Below are positions 6,052-11,502 of a stretch of 11,502 nucleotides of DNA, in pieces (positions within the stretch are counted from its first letter, which is position 1; each line of letters opens with the position of its first letter). The stretch lies in NCBI GenBank assembly GCA_030592825.1, contig JAUVIG010000082.1, forward strand, positions 1-11,502, in the 5' to 3' direction. Below the pieces are notes generated by a model. That model had not been told where the DNA came from. It ran no database searches and saw only the letters and a list, made by a program, of their open reading frames with translations. The position numbers and the translations under genes are program-made. Origin of the DNA: Chlorobiota bacterium (GTDB lineage Bacteria > Bacteroidota > Bacteroidia > Bacteroidales > JAADGE01).

Positions 6052-7704
6052 ATGAAAAAAGCTTTAACTCTGATAGCAGTCTTTGCAATATTATTTGCGA
6101 TTTCTAAACTGTTTATTCAAGGAAAGTCACCGGATAATACCACACAAAATAAGAAAATCAACGTAAGTGAGTTATTAACCAACGGAAAATGGGTTGATAA
6201 ATCCATAGGATATAAAATATCTAATGAGAGCGAGGAAACAAAAGAAAGGTATAAGACATTCACTTTCAAAAAAGACAAAACTTTTGCATTAGACTCTGCA
6301 AAACAAAAATACTCCGGTACTTGGTATATTTCAGAAAACAAAATAATTCTTGAATTCAATGATAAGGAACTTGTACACCTATACAAAAACACTGATCCTA
6401 ACAGTAGATCCGGTGCCTATGTTACTGAAAATGAAATACTGTCATTAGGAATAAGGACAGGGTATATTTCAGGCGGAGTGCTGACTCTTTCTGACGGGTT
6501 TGAATATAAGAATTATCCCGGCGGAATTGTCGGTTTATTTAATTTTTATGAATTTTCCGGTTTTGCCAACGTTCAATGGGGGCATTTAGTTATGATATTA
6601 GCCGGTTTATTTTTTATATTTCTGGCAATCAGATATGATTATGAACCATTATTACTTGTTCCGATAGGAATCGGGATATTAATCGGAAATATACCGATGT
6701 TCCAAGTTGCTGATTTTAACTTGGGCTTAGGTATTTATGAACCGGGAAGTGTAATGAATATATTATACCAAGGTGTAACGCAAGGCTGGTATCCGCCTCT
6801 TATATTCTTGGGTATTGGTGCAATGACTGATTTTTCATCATTAATATCGAATCCAAGATTGATGCTCTTAGGTGCGGCAGCACAAATCGGAATTTTTGTA
6901 ACATTTATAGGGGCTTTATATCTTGGGTTTGCTCCTTCTGAAGCAGGAGCAATAGGAATTATCGGAGGTGCCGACGGTCCGACTGCAATTTTTATTTCAT
7001 CGAAATTAGCAAACGGAATGAATTTGCTTGCTGACGGAACGACTGTAAAAAATCTTATCGGTCCGATAGCAATTGCAGCATACTCATATATGGCTTTAGT
7101 TCCCGTTATTCAACCGCCTATAATAAAGCTGCTTACATCGAAAAAAGAACGGAAAATTAAGATGAAACCGCCTAGAGCAGTTACAAAAAATGAAAAGATA
7201 ATGTTTCCGATTGTGGGACTTCTTTTAACTGCATTTCTGTCTCCTACATCTTTACCTTTGTTAGGTATGTTATTCTTTGGTAATTTATTGAAAGAAAGCG
7301 GTGTTACAAAAAGATTGGCAGATACTGCAAGAACTTCATTAATTGATATTGTTACAATTTTACTTGGTATAACAGTAGGAGCCTCTACTCAAGCAGATGT
7401 ATTTCTTACATCTGATTCTATACTTATCTTTGTCCTTGGTGCAGCTTCGTTTATGGTAGCAACTGCAGGCGGTGTTATTTTTGCAAAGATTATGAACCGG
7501 CTGTCACCAAAAGATAATCCGATAAATCCCATGATCGGTGCAGCAGGTGTATCTGCGGTTCCTGACAGTGCCCGTGTTGTTCAGGCAGAAGGCTTAAAAG
7601 AAGATCCTAATAATCATCTTTTAATGCATGCAATGGCTCCGAATGTTTCCGGTGTTATTGGTTCGGCAATTGCTGCGGGTATTTTGTTAAGTTTCTTGAT
7701 GTAA
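6052..7704 (+). CDS. mmdB: Na+-translocating decarboxylase beta subunit with N-terminal lipocalin-like extension
   Basis: 550 residues; family members are usually about 370-430. Residues from about 165 on are a normal OadB/MmdB/GcdB membrane subunit: NFYEFSGFANVQWG, YEPLLLVPIG (197-206), FLGIGAMTDFSSLISNPRL (252-270), GGADGPTAIF (305-314, with the essential Asp308), NPMIGAAGVSAVPDSARVVQ (492-511) and APNVSGVIGSAIAAGILL (529-546). It decarboxylates carboxybiotin and exports Na+. The first 160 residues are extra: a hydrophobic helix (about 4-22) resembling a signal anchor, a short polar linker, and a beta-rich stretch (GKWVDK... TFTFKKDKTFAL ... YSGTWYISENKIILEF, 45-102) resembling small lipocalin-like domains. 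The frame is unbroken, and no good start codon lies at the core boundary, so this is a real fusion and not a mis-called start. The helix would place the domain outside the cytoplasm; its role is unknown. Confidence 0.92.
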   Translation: MKKALTLIAVFAILFAISKLFIQGKSPDNTTQNKKINVSELLTNGKWVDKSIGYKISNESEETKERYKTFTFKKDKTFALDSAKQKYSGTWYISENKIILEFNDKELVHLYKNTDPNSRSGAYVTENEILSLGIRTGYISGGVLTLSDGFEYKNYPGGIVGLFNFYEFSGFANVQWGHLVMILAGLFFIFLAIRYDYEPLLLVPIGIGILIGNIPMFQVADFNLGLGIYEPGSVMNILYQGVTQGWYPPLIFLGIGAMTDFSSLISNPRLMLLGAAAQIGIFVTFIGALYLGFAPSEAGAIGIIGGADGPTAIFISSKLANGMNLLADGTTVKNLIGPIAIAAYSYMALVPVIQPPIIKLLTSKKERKIKMKPPRAVTKNEKIMFPIVGLLLTAFLSPTSLPLLGMLFFGNLLKESGVTKRLADTARTSLIDIVTILLGITVGASTQADVFLTSDSILIFVLGAASFMVATAGGVIFAKIMNRLSPKDNPINPMIGAAGVSAVPDSARVVQAEGLKEDPNNHLLMHAMAPNVSGVIGSAIAAGILLSFLM

Positions 7705-7716
7705 ATGATTCAAATA

Positions 7717-7745
7717 CGAAGGCTTCGCTCCAAGAGAAGCCTTCG
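7717..7745 (+). terminator. Hairpin after the decarboxylase operon
   Basis: CGAAGGCTTC (7717-7726) and GAAGCCTTCG (7736-7745) form a perfect 10-bp, GC-richer stem around a 9-nt loop, 12 nt after the beta subunit stop. Only GGTTTAAG follows, a poor U-tract, so it may be a 3'-end stabilising hairpin with the real stop at the next hairpin. Confidence 0.5.
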
Positions 7746-7764
7746 GTTTAAGCATATTTATAAA

Positions 7765-7801
7765 TATTAAAAAGACAGCATTGTATGCTGTCTTTTTAAT
7801 A
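7765..7801. terminator. Strong intrinsic terminator of the decarboxylase operon
   Basis: A 16-bp perfect stem (7765-7780 with 7786-7801) built on AAAAAGACAGCA / TGCTGTCTTTTT with the 5-nt loop TTGTA. The A-run and T-run on the two sides let it work in both directions. It separates the operon from the peptidase gene. Confidence 0.85.
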
Positions 7802-7854
7802 CAGATAAAAGAATGTTACCCGATTATTTATGTCATTAGTTAATTGCAATTCAT

Positions 7855-7875
7855 CTTATAAATTTGAATTATAAG
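7855..7875. promoter_or_regulatory. Palindrome over the peptidase -33 box (possible operator)
   Basis: CTTATAA (7855-7861) and TTATAAG (7869-7875) form a perfect 7+7 palindrome with a 7-nt centre that contains the TTTG -33 box. Its placement would let a dimeric regulator block the promoter; AT-richness makes chance possible. Confidence 0.3.
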
Positions 7876-7893
7876 CAATATTTCATAATTTTG
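7863..7893 (+). promoter_or_regulatory. Bacteroidota-type promoter for the tricorn-like peptidase
   Basis: TTTG (7863-7866), 19 nt, then TAATTTTG (7886-7893): an exact match to the -33 / -7 consensus at the expected spacing, 42 nt before the start codon. Confidence 0.7.
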
Positions 7894-7935
7894 TTTTATT
7901 AAATTCAAAATTATAGTAATTTAAAACACTGAAAA

Positions 7936-10900
7936 ATGAAATTTAAAGCAACTTTATTGACGATAACTTTATTGATTATCAGTTATTTAACTTATTCACA
8001 AGATGAATCAAGATTAATGCGATTTCCTTGTATTCATGAAAATCAAACAGTATTTTCTTATGCAGGCGATTTATATTCAGTAAACTCAAACGGCGGAACA
8101 GCTTCTAAATTAACTAACCATATCGGTTATGAGATGTTTCCTAGGATTTCTCCTGATGGTAAGTATATTGCATTTACCGGACAGTATGACGGTAATACTG
8201 AAGTTTACGTTATGAATGCAGAAGGTGGCGTACCAAAACGTTTGACTTTTACCGCTACTTTGGGAAGAGATGATATTTCAGACAGAATGGGGCCGAATAA
8301 TATTGTTATAACTTGGACACCGGACAGTAAATATATTGTTTTTCGTTCTCGAAGACATTCATATAATTCATTCAGAGGGCAACTGTTTAAAGTTTCTGTT
8401 ACCGGTGGTTTATCGAAAGAAATTCCTTTATTAGACGGAGGATTCTGTTCGTATTCAAAAGACGGTACTAAATTGGCTTTTAATCGTGTTTTCAGAGAAT
8501 TCAGAACATGGAAATATTATAAAGGCGGGATGGCTGATGATATAAGAATTTATGACTTTAATTCTCAAACAACTGAAAAAATTACAGATAATCCGTCTCA
8601 AGATATTTTTCCGATGTGGTATGAAAATGAAATATTTTTTCTGTCAGACAGAGACAGAACAATGAACTTATTTTCGTATGATCTGAACACAAAAGAAACC
8701 AAGAAACATACAGATTTCTCTGAATTTGATATTAAATTTCCTTCAATCAATAAAGATAAAATTATTTTTGAAAATGGAGGATATCTGTATGTATTTGATA
8801 CAAAGACGAAAGAATCAAAAAAAATAATTATAAAAATAAATAACGACTTTATTTATTCACGAAATAAACTTATTGATGCAGGGAAAAATAATAAATCAGT
8901 AAATATTTCTCCGTCCGGCAGTCGTTTAACCGTAATTGCAAGAGGTGAGCTGTTTTCAGTTCCCGTAAAGAAGGGGATAAAAAGAAATTTGTCAAATACA
9001 TCCGGTGTTCATGAACGAAATTCAGAATGGTCACCTGACGGCAAAAACATTGCATTTATTTCTGATAAAACAGGGGAATTTGAGATTTATATACAAGATT
9101 CTGAAGGAAATAAACCTGCGGTTCAATTGACTAAAGGTGCAGATACATATAAATTCGGTATTAAATGGTCACCGGACAGTAAAAAAATTGCATGGACCGA
9201 TAAAAAAATGCGTTTCAGAATTATTGATATCAAAACTAAAGAGATCACAGAAGTATCAAAATCCGGTGTTTGGGAATATAGAGATTTCAATTGGTCACCC
9301 GACAGTAAATGGTTGGTATTTACATCTGCTGAACCGGAAGGAGTTGGTCGCATATACCTGTACAGCTTGGAAAAGAAGGAAAAATATCCTGCAACAGATC
9401 AATGGTTCAATTCAAACAGTCCGTCATTCAGTGAAGACGGTAAATATTTATTTTTTGCTTCTTCACGAAGTTTTAAACCGACATACAATAATATTGAATG
9501 GAATATTTCATATATGAATATGGAAAAATTCTATTTTATATTACTTTCAAAAGATACAAAATCTCCCTTTGCTCCTGAAAACAAAGAAGAAGGAGAAGCA
9601 AAAGATGAAGATGATACCAAAAAAAATGATAAAAAGGACGGAAAAAAAGATAAAACAAAAGACGTAAAAGATATTAAAATTGATATTAACGGACTTTTAA
9701 ATCGTGTTGTTGAGTTACCTGTTAAAAGTGCAAATTACGGTAATTTTACATTTATTGATAATAAATTGTATTATTTTAAATATAAATCCGGTGGGGAGGA
9801 TTATACATTTAATATGTATGATTTTAAATCTAAAAAAGAAACTGAATTAGGTGAAAATATTAGATATGATCTTGCAGCAGGGAAGAAAAAAATGTTATTA
9901 ACTAAAAAAAAGAAGTATTATGTTGTTGATATTCCTAAAGCTAAAGTAAAACTTGAAGATGCTGTAGACATGTCTGATTTGAACGCAAATATCAATTTAC
10001 ATGATGAGTGGAAACAAATCTTCTATGAAAGTTGGAGACAAATGCGAGATTTTTTCTACGATCCCGGAATGCATGGTTTAAATTGGACAGAAATGAGAGA
10101 TAAATATGCTCAATTATTACCATATATAAATCATCGTAACGATTTGAATTATATATTGGGAGAGATGATTGGTGAATTAAATGTAGGACATGCATATACA
10201 GGTGGCGGAATAAGGCCCGAAAATAAAAAAATTAAAACAGGTTTGCTTGCTGCAAGATTTAATAAAGAATCATCCGGATATTTTAAAGTTACCAAAATTC
10301 TTAAGGGTGCAAATTGGGACAAAAGCTTAAGATCACCTTTTACTGAGCCCGGTGTTAATATAAATGTAAATGATTATATTATTGAAGTAAACGGAATTTC
10401 AACCAAAACAACTGATGATATATATTCTATGCTGACCGGAACAGCCGGGAATCAAATTGAGCTGACAGTTAATTCTAAACCTGTAATGAAAGGAAGCAGA
10501 AAAGTAATAGTTATTCCTATTGCAGATGAAGCAGAATTATACTATTATAATTGGGTACAAGCTAACATTAAAAAGGTAAATGAAGCAACAGACGGTCAAG
10601 TAGGATATATTCATATTCCGGATATGGGGTCTGACGGATTTAATAAATTCAGCAAACTTTTTTATCCGCAGTTAAAGAAGAAAGCTTTAATTATTGATGA
10701 CAGGGGTAACGGCGGCGGAAATGTATCACCTATAATAATTGAACGATTACGAAGAGAAAATACATATTTCGGAATGTTACGTAATTCTAAAAATCCGCGA
10801 TTTAACCCAAGAAGTATGCACATAGGTCCTAAAGTTTTGTTAATGGATCAATACTCAGCATCTGACGGTGATCTTTTTCCTGCACAATTTAAATATTATA

Positions 10901-11205
10901 AGCTCGGGAAAACAATAGGTGTAAGAACATGGGGTGGAGTAGTAGGTATCAGAGGTTCATTACCTTTTATTGACGGCGGAATTTTATATAAACCTGAATT
11001 TGCACCCTATTCAAAAGACGGAAAAAAATGGATAATTGAAGGCTATGGGGTTGACCCTGATATTGTTATAGATAATGACCCTGCAGAAGCATTTAAAGGA
11101 AAAGATGCACAATTAGATAAAGCTATTGAACATATATTAGAAGAACTTAAAACCTTTGATGAAAAAATTTATGAACATCCGGAATTCCCGGATAAAAATA
11201 AATAA
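7936..11205 (+). CDS. Secreted tricorn-type serine peptidase (S41 family)
   Basis: 1089 residues, tricorn length. It has an N-terminal signal peptide (basic start, hydrophobic 6-18, likely cut after about residue 21, SYLTYS-QDE). Two blocks of propeller repeats of the TolB/PD40 type follow: ISPDGKYIAF (71-80), WTPDSKYIVF (127-136), then WSPDGKNIAF (365-374), WSPDSKKIAW (411-420), WSPDSKWLVF (453-462). A Lys/Asp/Glu-rich spacer lies at 547-580. The C-terminal part has the helical C1-like region with GHAY (His752), a PDZ region (about 765-862), IIDDRGNGGGNVSP (919-932), SASDGD (974-979, Ser976 nucleophile, Asp977) and WIIEGYGVDPDI (Glu1035). His752, Ser976 and Glu1035 match the tricorn catalytic residues; the Ser before the His in archaeal tricorn is Gly here. 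It should cleave peptides in the periplasm or at the surface. It is a single-gene unit with its own promoter and terminator. Confidence 0.93.
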   Translation: MKFKATLLTITLLIISYLTYSQDESRLMRFPCIHENQTVFSYAGDLYSVNSNGGTASKLTNHIGYEMFPRISPDGKYIAFTGQYDGNTEVYVMNAEGGVPKRLTFTATLGRDDISDRMGPNNIVITWTPDSKYIVFRSRRHSYNSFRGQLFKVSVTGGLSKEIPLLDGGFCSYSKDGTKLAFNRVFREFRTWKYYKGGMADDIRIYDFNSQTTEKITDNPSQDIFPMWYENEIFFLSDRDRTMNLFSYDLNTKETKKHTDFSEFDIKFPSINKDKIIFENGGYLYVFDTKTKESKKIIIKINNDFIYSRNKLIDAGKNNKSVNISPSGSRLTVIARGELFSVPVKKGIKRNLSNTSGVHERNSEWSPDGKNIAFISDKTGEFEIYIQDSEGNKPAVQLTKGADTYKFGIKWSPDSKKIAWTDKKMRFRIIDIKTKEITEVSKSGVWEYRDFNWSPDSKWLVFTSAEPEGVGRIYLYSLEKKEKYPATDQWFNSNSPSFSEDGKYLFFASSRSFKPTYNNIEWNISYMNMEKFYFILLSKDTKSPFAPENKEEGEAKDEDDTKKNDKKDGKKDKTKDVKDIKIDINGLLNRVVELPVKSANYGNFTFIDNKLYYFKYKSGGEDYTFNMYDFKSKKETELGENIRYDLAAGKKKMLLTKKKKYYVVDIPKAKVKLEDAVDMSDLNANINLHDEWKQIFYESWRQMRDFFYDPGMHGLNWTEMRDKYAQLLPYINHRNDLNYILGEMIGELNVGHAYTGGGIRPENKKIKTGLLAARFNKESSGYFKVTKILKGANWDKSLRSPFTEPGVNINVNDYIIEVNGISTKTTDDIYSMLTGTAGNQIELTVNSKPVMKGSRKVIVIPIADEAELYYYNWVQANIKKVNEATDGQVGYIHIPDMGSDGFNKFSKLFYPQLKKKALIIDDRGNGGGNVSPIIIERLRRENTYFGMLRNSKNPRFNPRSMHIGPKVLLMDQYSASDGDLFPAQFKYYKLGKTIGVRTWGGVVGIRGSLPFIDGGILYKPEFAPYSKDGKKWIIEGYGVDPDIVIDNDPAEAFKGKDAQLDKAIEHILEELKTFDEKIYEHPEFPDKNK

Positions 11206-11216
11206 AGTTAATTTTT

Positions 11217-11246
11217 AAAAAGAGACAAGTAAAATTGTCTCTTTTT
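11217..11246. terminator. Bidirectional intrinsic terminator between convergent genes
   Basis: AAAAAGAGACAA (11217-11228) and TTGTCTCTTTTT (11235-11246) form a perfect 12-bp stem with a 6-nt loop and run on into more Ts (to 11248). It starts 12 nt after the peptidase stop codon and 6 nt from the end of the leftward gene, so it can serve both. Confidence 0.88.
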
Positions 11247-11251
11247 TTATT

Positions 11252-11502
11252 TTACAAACCCGGAAATGAATCTACAAACTGTACTTTAAAATCTCCGAAT
11301 GAATCAACAATTTCAACTGTAAAATCTGCAAAAGAATCTACAATTTCCCATTTTCCGCATTCATCTGCAAAAGAATCAACTTTTTGGACTTTAATATCAG
11401 GAAAAGAATCAACTACTTCAATTTTAAAATCTCCGAAAGAATCTACAATTTGAACTTTTCCGTATAAGTTTTTACCGTTAAATGTGCAATCACTGCCTAT
11501 CA
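11252..11502 (-). CDS. VDSF-repeat protein, C-terminal part; 7(1) septoil-knot-like (5' end outside window)
   Basis: The minus-strand frame is open from the window edge to TAA at 11252-11254, giving about 83 residues: (..)IGSDCTFNGKNLYG and then six tandem units of 9-13 residues with the core VDSF. These are KVQIVDSFGDF, KIEVVDSFPDI, KVQKVDSFADECG, KWEIVDSFADF, TVEIVDSFGDF and KVQFVDSFPGL. The alternating polar/hydrophobic pattern indicates short beta strands joined by SF.D turns. The DCTFNGK.LYGKVQ opening, the G-KW unit in the middle and the FVDSFPG end resemble, from memory, the small Bacteroidota proteins assigned to the knotted 7(1) septoil-knot fold, which have no known biochemical role. 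The start codon is not in the window. The open plus-strand frame over the same bases is a shadow of this repeat. Confidence 0.75.
   Translation of the reverse strand, partial: IGSDCTFNGKNLYGKVQIVDSFGDFKIEVVDSFPDIKVQKVDSFADECGKWEIVDSFADFTVEIVDSFGDFKVQFVDSFPGL

Noticed and set aside
9137..9517. 126-codon plus-strand ORF inside the peptidase gene
   Set aside because: Out-of-frame shadow of the propeller region, with no family motif.
11235..11453. Plus-strand ORF with KEST repeats
   Set aside because: It is the antisense of the VDSF-repeat gene and overlaps the terminator stem; the minus frame continues to the window edge and has a protein-like strand pattern.

Overview
The window reads as a chromosomal segment of an AT-rich member of the Bacteroidota. 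Three things point there: the gene families present (a DUF4139 protein, a tricorn-type peptidase with a signal peptide, and the order epimerase / carboxyltransferase / OadG-like / biotin carrier / OadB-like); the near absence of Shine-Dalgarno sequences; and promoter candidates of the Bacteroidota form, TTTG - about 19 nt - TAnnTTTG. The species cannot be named from the sequence.

Left part (1-3000). The 3' end of a DUF4139-family gene runs rightward and converges, with a 3-nt gap, on a small leftward P-loop kinase of the uridine / nicotinamide-riboside kinase type. A 280-nt spacer follows, holding a 121-nt imperfect fold-back sequence. Next is a complete leftward ornithine carbamoyltransferase gene with a good promoter. 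Just upstream of that promoter lies a 304-bp non-coding element. It has 25-bp terminal inverted repeats, four internal 17-nt palindromes and a perfect 8-bp flanking direct repeat, and is best read as a MITE-like mobile element. It abuts a 5'-truncated LOG/TIGR00725-like fragment whose only good start codon lies inside the element's right end.

Centre (3116-7704). Five rightward genes form an operon: methylmalonyl-CoA epimerase, acyl-CoA carboxyltransferase (MmdA type), a one-helix OadG-like subunit, a biotin carrier protein and a sodium-pumping beta subunit. No biotin carboxylase is present. The set therefore looks like a membrane methylmalonyl-CoA decarboxylase that turns (R)- or (S)-methylmalonyl-CoA (interconverted by the epimerase) into propionyl-CoA while exporting Na+. 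The beta subunit is unusual: about 160 extra N-terminal residues carry a signal-anchor-like helix and a small beta-rich, lipocalin-like domain. Two hairpins close the operon.

Right part (7800-11502). A monocistronic 1089-residue secreted tricorn-type serine peptidase (beta-propeller repeats, PDZ, S41-like catalytic core) has its own promoter with an overlapping palindrome. It ends at a strong bidirectional terminator shared with a convergent, incomplete leftward gene. The visible end of that gene encodes six copies of a short VDSF-centred repeat, resembling the small proteins assigned to the 7(1) septoil-knot fold.
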